Translations under genes and position numbers: made by a program | Source: Candidatus Caenarcanales bacterium | GTDB taxonomy: Bacteria > Cyanobacteriota > Vampirovibrionia > LMEP-6097 | Direction: 5' to 3' | DNA: 8,419 nucleotides | NCBI GenBank assembly: GCA_021299565.1 | Contig: JAJTHA010000115.1 | Span: forward strand, 1-8,419 | Notes under the pieces: model-generated | What the model was told of the DNA's origin: nothing | Seen by the model: the letters and a program-made list of their open reading frames with translations, nothing else | Databases searched by the model: none | Part shown: in pieces, positions 1 to 5,845 of the stretch | Layout of the letters: every line of letters begins with the position of its first letter | Position numbering within the stretch: the first letter of the stretch is position 1

Positions 1-1033
1 AAAATCTCTTGATAAGAACTTCAACTTCATCACCAGCTTTCAAATACTGATCAGGATTTGGATCTTGCTCTTCACCAGTGATTTCAGATACTGGTAACAA
101 CGCTTCAACTCCTGGGTAGATTTCAACAAACACACCAAATACTGCAAGCTTAACAACTTTACCTTTAACAACCATTCCTTCAGCAAATTTGCCTTCAATT
201 TCTGTCCAAGGATCCGGTTGCAAACGCTTAAGTGATAAAGAAATTTTCTTAGTAGCTTTGTCAATTTTAAGAACTTTAACTGAAATTTTGTCTCCAGAGC
301 TAAGTACTTCACGTGGGTGAGCGATACGCTGCCATGAAATTTCAGATACTGGAAGCAAGCCATCAATACCACCGATATCGATAAACGCACCAAACTCAGC
401 AACTCTAACAACTTCACCAGAAACAACTTGTCCGATTTCAAGCTCGTTGATTGCTTTTTCGCGAAGATCAGATTTTTCTTCTTCCATCGCAACTTTTTGT
501 GAGCAAATAAGTTTGCCTTTGCGCTTATCAAGCTCAAGAATTTTGAACTCGATTTTGCTGCCTTTGACATTATTCGCTTCGCCTCTCAAACGCAATTGAG
601 ATGCAGGAATAAAGCCTCTGACTCCGTAAGCCTCTACTACAAGACCACCTTTGACGAGTGATATAACTTCACCCTCAAGAGTTTCGTCTTTAGTTTTGAT
701 TTCTTCAAGTCTAACCCAGCCTCTTGCTTGAGCCACTCTTTTGTAAGACAACAATAGAGCAGATTTTTCTGCTGCTTCTTTGAGTATATAAAATTCATAT
801 TCTGCACCAATTTGCAAAATTTCTTCTGGTTTGGTCTCGTCTTCTTTATTGACGATTTCTTTGTAAGGTAGGAACGCTTCCGCTTTAGCGCCGATATCAA
901 CAATCACTCCATCTTTTTCAAAATGTAGGATTTTACCTTTGATAATCTGGCCCATTGCAAAGTCAGCTATTGCTGGTGTTTTGGTGAGCATTTTCGCGAA
1001 TTCTTTTTCTAGATCTAGTACTAATTCAGACAT
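1..1033 (-). CDS. rpsA: 30S ribosomal protein S1, 3' end outside window
   Basis: Ribosomal protein S1 binds mRNA on the small ribosomal subunit through OB-fold S1 repeats. Reading the minus strand from the ATG at 1033 gives 344 codons without a stop, starting MSELVLDLEKEF. Four S1 repeats are visible at about residues 26-97, 117-183, 199-270 and 285-344 (cut by the window edge). Repeats 3 and 4 are the most canonical: VVSGEVVRVAEFGAFIDIG with LLPVSEIS, then VVKGKVVKLAVFGVFVEI with LLPVSEIT. Repeats 1 and 2 are more diverged, as usual for S1. The start is supported by a -10-like box 8 nt upstream and by lack of an in-frame start nearby; no Shine-Dalgarno sequence is seen. It is not possible to tell whether more repeats follow. 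A generic S1-domain RNA-binding protein is the only alternative; four tandem repeats favour S1. Confidence 0.93.
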   Translation of the reverse strand, partial: MSELVLDLEKEFAKMLTKTPAIADFAMGQIIKGKILHFEKDGVIVDIGAKAEAFLPYKEIVNKEDETKPEEILQIGAEYEFYILKEAAEKSALLLSYKRVAQARGWVRLEEIKTKDETLEGEVISLVKGGLVVEAYGVRGFIPASQLRLRGEANNVKGSKIEFKILELDKRKGKLICSQKVAMEEEKSDLREKAINELEIGQVVSGEVVRVAEFGAFIDIGGIDGLLPVSEISWQRIAHPREVLSSGDKISVKVLKIDKATKKISLSLKRLQPDPWTEIEGKFAEGMVVKGKVVKLAVFGVFVEIYPGVEALLPVSEITGEEQDPNPDQYLKAGDEVEVLIKRF

Positions 1034-1041
1034 AAGTAAAC

Positions 1042-1047
1042 ATTTTA
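1042..1047 (-). promoter_or_regulatory. -10-like box TAAAAT of rpsA
   Basis: On the minus strand TAAAAT is followed by 8 nt and then the rpsA ATG at 1033. Transcription starting about 7 nt after the box would begin at or within a base or two of the start codon, so the mRNA would be leaderless. No -35 match was found. A perfect 6-bp inverted repeat (AAGCCA/TGGCTT, 1056-1072) lies just upstream of the box. This is inferred from position and sequence only. Confidence 0.5.
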
Positions 1048-1089
1048 ATATTTTGAAGCCACATAATGGCTTATTTCCTAATGATTTAA

Positions 1090-1219
1090 TAGTTAGCAAA
1101 AAAGACATTGTCATGTATTTTTGCTAACTAAATTCTTTGCACCCGCTCCGCTGGGCTCAGGCAACACATTTTACTGGCGAGCACTCGTAAAATGTGTGCC
1201 TTCGCCTACACGCTTCGCT
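1090..1219 (-). repeat. two-hairpin dispersed repeat, copy 1 (upstream of rpsA)
   Basis: Its core, 1138-1219, matches 6073-6154 in inverted orientation over 82 nt with 5 differences. Homology continues, more weakly, through a second hairpin to 1090. Hairpin A has arms 1164-1174 and 1187-1197 (ACACATTTTAC/GTAAAATGTGT) around a 12-nt loop that holds the near-palindrome CGAGCACTCG. Hairpin B has perfect 13-bp arms 1090-1102 and 1118-1130 (TAGTTAGCAAAAA and its complement). Read on the minus strand, the order is hairpin A, the GC-rich segment, hairpin B, then the rpsA promoter, the same order and direction as copy 2 before glmU. No coding capacity or transposase is visible, so it resembles a MITE- or REP-like element or a repeated regulatory module. 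Confidence 0.85.
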
Positions 1220-1300
1220 GATTCTGAAAAGTGGATTGTTTGTCAAATTGACTGTTGTTGCTTATCAGGATGACGAAGCTTATTAATCTCACAATAAAAA

Positions 1301-1375
1301 TGGAGCGGAAGATGGGATTCGAACCCACGACCCTCTCCTTGGCAAGGAGATGCTCTACCACTGAGCCACTTCCGC
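1301..1375 (-). tRNA. tRNA-Gly (anticodon GCC)
   Basis: The 75-nt cloverleaf on the minus strand is complete and includes an encoded CCA. The acceptor stem GCGGAAG/CTTCCGC is perfect. The D arm is GCTC-AGTGGTA-GAGC, and the anticodon arm is TCTCC-TTGCCAA-GGAGA, so the anticodon is GCC, reading GGC and GGU. The T arm is GTGGG-TTCGAAT-CCCAT, with one G-U pair, and the discriminator base is U. Five T residues follow the CCA on the minus strand (1296-1300) and may help end transcription, although no separate stem precedes them. The 5' side abuts a long palindrome at 1381-1500, so the precursor may carry a structured leader removed by RNase P. Confidence 0.97.
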
Positions 1376-1380
1376 ATGGC

Positions 1381-1500
1381 GTTGGTCTGGAAATTGTCCA
1401 TAGCTGCGTTACGCTCGTCCTCGCTATCCTCATTTACCACCCAGTAAACTCCGGGTAGCTCGGACTCGCAAGCCTTGCTCTGAACAATTTCTCGACCAAC
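1381..1500. repeat. about 120-bp imperfect palindrome next to tRNA-Gly
   Basis: The outer arms 1381-1404 and 1477-1500 are inverted repeats matching at 20 of 24 positions (GTTGGTC..GAAATTGT.CA.AGC). Inside, TGCG (1404-1407) can pair with CGCA (1467-1470). GTCC..GCTATCC (about 1417-1429) pairs with GGGTAGC..GGAC (about 1453-1465), and TTTAC (1433-1437) pairs with GTAAA (1444-1448) around a 6-nt loop. The whole unit could fold into one long hairpin on either strand. It ends 5 bp before the tRNA 5' end. Its composition is more GC-rich than the surroundings, suggesting an inserted palindromic element. The open frames across it look accidental. Confidence 0.75.
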
Positions 1501-1572
1501 AAGAAATTCTAAGCAATGGACAAATGAAATACTAGCAAAAGTTGTCGCTCGATGAAACCCAGGAATAATTAA

Positions 1573-2184
1573 TTAATTGTAAGCAGCTTTATTCATGACA
1601 TCTTTGTCACGTCTGTCAGCAAAAAATCTTCTACCAGCTCTACTGATGTTTTGCATCTGAGCCAAAGTCGAATCAACCTGATTCAATACATCTTCAGCGT
1701 ATTTATCAGCATTTGCTTTTACTTCATGAGCTTTTTGTAAAGCTCTTTCTTCTAGTTCGCGAGCTTTTTCAATAGTTTGTCTTCTCAATTCTTCAACTTC
1801 ACCAAATGCTTCTTGTTTCATTTGCTCAAGTTCATTGCAAACTTGCTGTTCTATATAATGAGCTTGTTCTTCAGCCATTGAACGGATTTCATGATTATTC
1901 AAAAGTCTTTGTGATTCGTTTTGTGCCTGCACAATCATACGTTCACATTCGTTTTTTGCATGAGACATCATCATCTCTGCTTCTTCTTTAGTTTTTTGTT
2001 GAGCAAGTTTCACTTGATCAACAAGCTCTTTGGCTTGCTTAATTTCAGCAGGGATAGAAGCGTACAATTCTTCAAGAGCTTTCATTAGATACTCAGCATC
2101 CAAAAGTTTTTGATTAATTACTGGCACAACCTTTGCCTGTTGTATATATTCACCAATTTCATCAATTTTGCTATAAATATCCAC
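1573..2184 (-). CDS. coiled-coil protein, V-ATPase-E/DivIVA-like family linked to coaD
   Basis: This 203-aa soluble protein is dominated by charged helical sequence. From about residue 50 to 175 it is rich in Glu, Lys, Gln and Ala with heptad-like spacing (AQQKTKEEAEMMMSHAKNE, VEELRRQTIEKARELEERA), predicting a long coiled coil. The N-terminal 48 residues (IDEIGEYIQQAKVVPVINQKLL...ASIPAEIKQA) resemble the short conserved head of proteins encoded next to coaD in Firmicutes, often labelled ATPase or DivIVA-like; that is from memory. There is no signal peptide or membrane segment. The start is GTG at 2184, chosen because it keeps the conserved head and sits 7 nt after TACAAT. It follows coaD by 37 bp on the same strand but seems to have its own promoter. 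The exact function is unknown; a scaffold or cell-envelope role is possible. Confidence 0.8.
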   Translation of the reverse strand: MDIYSKIDEIGEYIQQAKVVPVINQKLLDAEYLMKALEELYASIPAEIKQAKELVDQVKLAQQKTKEEAEMMMSHAKNECERMIVQAQNESQRLLNNHEIRSMAEEQAHYIEQQVCNELEQMKQEAFGEVEELRRQTIEKARELEERALQKAHEVKANADKYAEDVLNQVDSTLAQMQNISRAGRRFFADRRDKDVMNKAAYN

Positions 2185-2191
2185 TACCGAT

Positions 2192-2197
2192 ATTGTA
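2192..2197 (-). promoter_or_regulatory. -10-like box TACAAT of the coiled-coil gene
   Basis: TACAAT on the minus strand is followed by 7 nt and the GTG start at 2184. A moderate -35 candidate, TTGCTA at 2216-2221, lies 18 nt upstream and overlaps the end of coaD. The mRNA would be leaderless if this box is used. Confidence 0.5.
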
Positions 2198-2221
2198 ATA
2201 TATGTTTTTGGCTTTTAGCAA

Positions 2222-2728
2222 TTATTTTGTTGGTCTGGTGAAAAATGTAATATCATTTTTCAGCAACTCTGTTAAATAGACAGCGACATTGGCTGGTACT
2301 AACTTGCTTAAATCCCCGCCAAACCTCACTAATTCCCAAACTCTGGATGATCTGATAAAAGAATGCTGCGGGCTGGTCATTAGAAAAATAGTTTCAAGCC
2401 CATCGCTAAGTGCATGGTTGATTTGTGACATTTCAAGCTCAGATTCAAAATCAGAAGCCCCTCTAATGCCTCTGAGCAGCACTTTATAACCATTTGTTTT
2501 AGCATAATCTACAACCAAACCCTTATGAGCTCTGACTTCTACGTTGTTTAGATCGCCGATAGATTCTTTAATAAGCTTGATTCTTTCTTCACTACCAATT
2601 TGATTTGATTTTTCGTGATTGTCCGCAACGAGAATCAATAGGTGCTCAAAAATCTTGCTAGCTCTATGGATGATATCCAGATGCCCAAGGCTAATTGGAT
2701 TGAAACTTCCTGGATAAATCGCTCGCAT
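2222..2728 (-). CDS. coaD: phosphopantetheine adenylyltransferase (PPAT)
   Basis: CoaD catalyses the fourth step of coenzyme A synthesis, transferring AMP from ATP to 4'-phosphopantetheine to give dephospho-CoA in the cytosol. The 168-aa product is close to the family's usual 155-170. It starts with the nucleotidyltransferase signature YPGSFNPISLGHLDII (residues 5-20), then has a conserved Lys near 40, LLRGIRGASDFESELEMSQIN (84-104; Arg86 is the expected phosphate-binding residue), and TIFLMTSPQHSFIRSSRVWEL...GGDLSKLVP (113-145). Two residues differ from the common pattern: Asn10 in SFNP where Asp is usual, and SLGH (13-16) where the family motif is T/HxGH. Ser for Thr is conservative, so activity is likely. 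Its start lies 32 bp from thiL on the opposite strand. Confidence 0.95.
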   Translation of the reverse strand: MRAIYPGSFNPISLGHLDIIHRASKIFEHLLILVADNHEKSNQIGSEERIKLIKESIGDLNNVEVRAHKGLVVDYAKTNGYKVLLRGIRGASDFESELEMSQINHALSDGLETIFLMTSPQHSFIRSSRVWELVRFGGDLSKLVPANVAVYLTELLKNDITFFTRPTK

Positions 2729-2735
2729 GATAGTA

Positions 2736-2741
2736 ATTATA
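2736..2741 (-). promoter_or_regulatory. -10 box TATAAT of coaD
   Basis: A perfect TATAAT on the minus strand is followed by 7 nt and the coaD ATG at 2728, so the transcript would start at or next to the initiation codon. No good -35 was found at 16-18 nt. The box is separated by 5 bp from the plus-strand box of thiL. Confidence 0.6.
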
Positions 2742-2746
2742 GTCGC

Positions 2747-2752
2747 TACAAT
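2747..2752 (+). promoter_or_regulatory. -10-like box TACAAT of thiL
   Basis: TACAAT is followed by 8 nt and the GTG at 2761. If used, it excludes the upstream TTG at 2752, whose first base belongs to the box, and so decides the thiL start. No -35 match is seen; the -35 position falls in the start of coaD. Confidence 0.5.
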
Positions 2753-2760
2753 TGATTTTA

Positions 2761-3633
2761 GTGACCGAAGAAGCCAAATTAATCAATATCATCAAGTCTA
2801 TTACCAAGTCTGAGTATATCGGTGATGATGCGGCTGTTATTAAAATTGGCGATGAGAACTTCTTGTTTAGCTTGGATAATTTTGTTGAACATACGCATTT
2901 TGAGCAGGATTATTTCACGTCTTATGATATTGGGTGGAAGTCTCTTGCTGTCAATATTTCAGATATTATTGCAATGCGAGGCAAGGCGCTTTATGCACTC
3001 GTGGGCATTAACTTGTCTCAAAATATTGAAGACAAAAGCCAATGGATAAAAGAGTTTTATCAAGGACTGCAAGATTGTGCTACTAAACACGATCAAGTGA
3101 AAATCATTGGTGGAGATCTTTGTGCTGATAAAAATCACACTAGTATTTCTGTCGCTATTGTCGGAAAAGCCTTATCACCACTGTATCGTAGTGGGGCTCA
3201 AGTCGGCGATATAATTTCTATTAGCGGCAAATCGGGTAATAGCGCTAATTTTCTCAAAACCAAAAACCCACTTGATAAGCAATATCACTTGAGACCCTCT
3301 CCTAGAACTGATTTGTACGATTCGTTGCAAGGTTTATCGCGAGGAGCTTTGATGGATACTAGTGATGGACTGGCTCAAGCCTTGATGGAGATTGCTTTAC
3401 AAAGCAATATTGATATAGATCTTGATTCGCAAGCTATCCCAAAGGATGAATATATAGATTTAGAAACCGCACTTTATGGCGGAGAAGATTATCAGCTCCT
3501 ACTAGCAAGCGAATTTGTGCCTCAGGGTTTTCACCCAATTGGCAAGGCATTAAGAAACTCCGATAAGCCACAGGTTTATTTCTCAAATGGGGAAAAACTC
3601 ATTAATAGCAAGGCTTTTCAACATTTTAATTAA
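2761..3633 (+). CDS. thiL: thiamine-monophosphate kinase
   Basis: ThiL phosphorylates thiamine monophosphate with ATP to give thiamine diphosphate, the active cofactor. The product (290 aa from GTG 2761) carries the family motifs in order: IGDDAAV (residues 20-26), SLDNFVEHTHF (37-47), SLAVNISDIIAM (61-72), IIGGD (115-119), HLRPSPR (176-182), DTSDGLAQAL (199-208) and GGEDYQLL (240-247). The acidic residues in GDD, LDN, NISD, GGD and SDG are the expected metal-ATP ligands. The usual S-T-D-T box reads S-L-D-N, a mild variation. It is somewhat shorter than the E. coli enzyme (325 aa), with a trimmed loop before HLRPSPR and a reduced C-terminus. An alternative TTG start at 2752 would add three residues but overlaps the likely -10 box. 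No other thiamine gene is nearby. Confidence 0.93.
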   Translation: MTEEAKLINIIKSITKSEYIGDDAAVIKIGDENFLFSLDNFVEHTHFEQDYFTSYDIGWKSLAVNISDIIAMRGKALYALVGINLSQNIEDKSQWIKEFYQGLQDCATKHDQVKIIGGDLCADKNHTSISVAIVGKALSPLYRSGAQVGDIISISGKSGNSANFLKTKNPLDKQYHLRPSPRTDLYDSLQGLSRGALMDTSDGLAQALMEIALQSNIDIDLDSQAIPKDEYIDLETALYGGEDYQLLLASEFVPQGFHPIGKALRNSDKPQVYFSNGEKLINSKAFQHFN

Positions 3634-3672
3634 TTTTGCATATTCGTTAAGACAAATAAGCATGATCTTCGC

Positions 3673-3678
3673 TAAAAT
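3673..3678 (+). promoter_or_regulatory. possible -10 box TAAAAT of the 604-aa gene
   Basis: TAAAAT lies 21 nt before the GTG at 3700 and would give a leader of about 15 nt made up mostly of TGGTTAACGGTTA (3685-3697), a 13-nt string that recurs at 5779-5791. No -35 or Shine-Dalgarno sequence is evident, so this is a weak call. Confidence 0.25.
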
Positions 3679-3699
3679 TATTTATGGTTAACGGTTATA

Positions 3700-5514
3700 G
3701 TGGCTTCCACAATACCAATTAGAAGAAAAATTAATAATGCCTATCCAAGTAATGACAAAATTACCCAAGGCCAGGCTAATTCACGTAATGAAAAGCCCCA
3801 GAAAGCCAATCCTAAAAAGAAAAAGTTTGATGTTTTATCTGATTCGGATAACGTCCCACTTCCTCAAGAGAAATCTTTTATTCTTGGACTATTTAATGAC
3901 CAATTAAAAACCATAGCCAAAATACTTACTGGAAGCCTTTTTACGGATGTGCTGAAAGGCATGCTCAGAGATAAAAGCCAAACTTGGCAATCTATCTTAT
4001 ACAGAAACATTATTGATTCATTGCCAGCAAGATTATTAACAGATTTTGGTGGAACTCTTGCTGTAAGGCTGTTTAGTGGTAATTATAAATTTTTGGGAAT
4101 GCCTTTGTATCTACCTCCAGAAATTTCTTCTCAATTAATAACTGTCCCAATCAACTTAATTACTAGGGCTGCAACGTCTGGGCAAGGTGTAAACAAAAAA
4201 TCAGCTGAAAATAATCAAAGCTCACAAGAAAAAGAAATCAAAAAAGCCATGGATGAACACCCATCATGGTTTTTGGATTTGTGTGATTGGGTCCAGGTGA
4301 AATTTGAATCTGGTGTAATGCCAGTCGCTGATAAGGTTTTGCAGAAAGTCTTGGGGATTTATAATAAGCAAGCCTTAACAGATAAAGAGGGCAATTTGAT
4401 TTTTGAAACAGATGATAAAGGTCAAGTTTTGATGGAAAAATATTATGACAAAGACTCTGATACTGAAAAAGAAAAACCAAAAGTTCTTTATAGTAATAGA
4501 AAAGTAGATCTTTCAAGATTGTTAATGGTAACTGGTGGTACCTTTATTGGTTCGTTCTTTTTGCCAAGAGCTACTGCTTCTTTTGGTTTTGAAAAAGCTA
4601 GAACTTTTACAAGAGGAGCTATTGCCACAGCCTTTACAACTCTTTGCAGGCAGAATACATCACTTTTGCACAATGCTGCAGGTATGTTGAGGCATACAGG
4701 TAAGAACTTTGATGCATGTTTTAGAACAGCAGTAGTTGAAAAAACTATAGTTCCGATAGTCCAATATTGCTGCGATTGGGCTGGTGCTACTCTTGCTAAG
4801 ACGGTTCCAATTAATGGTGCAGCTATCGCCAACGTACTAAGAATTGTTGCAGAGATACCAGCTACTTTTCTTTCTTCTGGATTAATCAATATTGCTAAGG
4901 GAGATAGAATGGACGACGAATGGAAATATATTTCTAATAAATTAGCTAGACCATTAATGGATGTTTACGACAAGGCAACAAGACCTGTGTTTAAATTCTT
5001 GGCGCAAAATCTTTATGGACCTATTTTAGGTTTATTTGACGCCAAAATTCCAAATATGTACGATGTTGATATTCGCAACCCAGAAACCGCTGCCAAGGAC
5101 AAATTGGATCCAGCTCTGGAAGCTAAATATGGTAGTCACGGTATTGCGAGTGCGCTTGGATTATTTGTCAAAAAATTGGCTATGATGCCAATTGATATTG
5201 TGAATTTGATAAAACGCTGCGATCAAGATGCCAAAGATTTTGAAGCTAGTGTGGCTAAAAAAGTTGAAGCCAGAAATGCCTTGGTTGACTTGAAAAACCA
5301 AGCCTTAAAAATCATCAATGAACTCGGACTAGAGAACGGTTTGATTAAGCCAAGCGCAGAAAACCAAGAACTAAATAGACAAATCATTGATCTTTATAAA
5401 AGCAAACAAATTGATCAAATCAAGCAATTAGTCTCCGGAGTTGAATTAGTTAAAATTACTGATAACAAAGCCGATACCAGATCTTCTCAAGCTAGCTTGG
5501 CTCAAGCTGCTTGA
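3700..5514 (+). CDS. unrecognised 604-aa protein, possibly membrane-associated
   Basis: I do not recognise this family. Residues 1-58 are polar, basic and low in hydrophobics (RRKINNAYPSNDK, KANPKKKK), probably disordered. Residues 60-160 and 270-500 hold several moderately hydrophobic, Gly/Ala-rich segments (RLLMVTGGTFIGSFFLP, GAAIANVLRIVAEIP, GIASALGLFVKKLAMMPIDI), more like amphipathic helices than clear membrane spans. There is no signal peptide. Residues 164-270 form a charged linker, and 505-580 look helical and coiled. RLLTDFGGTLAVRLF (111-125) and RLLMVTGGTFIGSFF (273-287) are alike, hinting at an internal duplication. The start is GTG 3700; the frame is closed by TAA at 3673 and no ATG precedes it. 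The length and a consistent plus-frame argue it is real. Its end overlaps a small minus-strand ORF by 13 bp. Confidence 0.85.
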   Translation: MASTIPIRRKINNAYPSNDKITQGQANSRNEKPQKANPKKKKFDVLSDSDNVPLPQEKSFILGLFNDQLKTIAKILTGSLFTDVLKGMLRDKSQTWQSILYRNIIDSLPARLLTDFGGTLAVRLFSGNYKFLGMPLYLPPEISSQLITVPINLITRAATSGQGVNKKSAENNQSSQEKEIKKAMDEHPSWFLDLCDWVQVKFESGVMPVADKVLQKVLGIYNKQALTDKEGNLIFETDDKGQVLMEKYYDKDSDTEKEKPKVLYSNRKVDLSRLLMVTGGTFIGSFFLPRATASFGFEKARTFTRGAIATAFTTLCRQNTSLLHNAAGMLRHTGKNFDACFRTAVVEKTIVPIVQYCCDWAGATLAKTVPINGAAIANVLRIVAEIPATFLSSGLINIAKGDRMDDEWKYISNKLARPLMDVYDKATRPVFKFLAQNLYGPILGLFDAKIPNMYDVDIRNPETAAKDKLDPALEAKYGSHGIASALGLFVKKLAMMPIDIVNLIKRCDQDAKDFEASVAKKVEARNALVDLKNQALKIINELGLENGLIKPSAENQELNRQIIDLYKSKQIDQIKQLVSGVELVKITDNKADTRSSQASLAQAA

Positions 5515-5699
5515 TGCAAAGATTGCATCTCGTTAGAATCTCTAGAGATTCTCTGAATAGGAGCATTTTCCTCTATTTGTTTAAAAAGAGCTTCTACGAA
5601 GCGTCTTTCCATAGCAGCAGCAGACTGTTGAACGCTCTTTTGGTTCAAAACATATGAAGCGATTGGTGCTGTTGCTGCTGCTAGTAGGGTTCCTATCAT
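5502..5699 (-). CDS. possible small protein (65 aa), tail to tail with the 604-aa gene
   Basis: The ATG at 5699 opens a 65-codon frame. The N-terminus is hydrophobic and Ala-rich (MIGTLLAAATAPIASYVL), and an amphipathic segment AAAMERRFVEALFKQIEEN follows that vaguely recalls the A-FEALF-QM pattern of FlgJ-type rod-binding proteins; this is a weak resemblance only. The rest is polar. No TANAAT box lies 7-9 nt upstream and no convincing Shine-Dalgarno sequence is present, unlike most genes here. The last 13 bp are shared with the 604-aa gene in a near-palindrome where both strands read CAA-GCn-GCT-TGA, so both proteins end Gln-Ala-Ala. It could be an accidental ORF. Confidence 0.4.
   Translation of the reverse strand: MIGTLLAAATAPIASYVLNQKSVQQSAAAMERRFVEALFKQIEENAPIQRISRDSNEMQSLHQAA
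5513..5552. repeat. two adjacent palindromes after the 604-aa gene
   Basis: GATGCAA-AGA-TTGCATC (5513-5529) is a perfect 7-bp stem starting inside the stop codon. AGAATCTCTAGAGATTCT (5535-5552) is a perfect 18-nt palindrome. Neither is followed by a T-run on the plus strand, so they are not classical intrinsic terminators. They could stabilise the 3' end of the 604-aa mRNA. Both also lie in the 3' part of the minus-strand 65-aa ORF. Confidence 0.5.
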
Positions 5700-5845
5700 T
5701 GTTGTTTTTTGTTTGTCTCTTATGGGCTCAGATTAAAATTCGACAAGCTTGTTAGCAAATTCTTTCTTTAAGGTAATTTGGTTAACGGTTACGGTTCAGA
5801 TAAGAATCATGAACAAGCTGTCAAAAACCGGTTTTTACTTCTCAG

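Noticed and set aside
40..903. Minus-strand Leu/Lys-rich ORFs at 40-570 and 637-903
   Set aside because: They are out-of-frame readings of rpsA; the true frame gives four clear S1 repeats without a stop.
1218..1246. Perfect -35-like TTGACA on the minus strand at 1241-1246, upstream of rpsA
   Set aside because: No acceptable -10 lies at 16-18 nt, and repeat copy 1 separates it from rpsA.
1255..1458. Plus-strand ORF with the peptide GFEPTTLSLARRCSTTEPLPH, and overlapping minus-strand ORFs at 1206-1440
   Set aside because: The peptide is the well-known artefact of translating the antisense of a tRNA gene, and the rest is the palindrome at 1381-1500. No homology or start signal supports a protein.
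4488..4889. 133-aa minus-strand ORF with hydrophobic, membrane-like composition
   Set aside because: It lies wholly antisense to the 604-aa gene. Its hydrophobic look follows from Ala/Gly/Lys-rich codons on the other strand, and it has no start signal.
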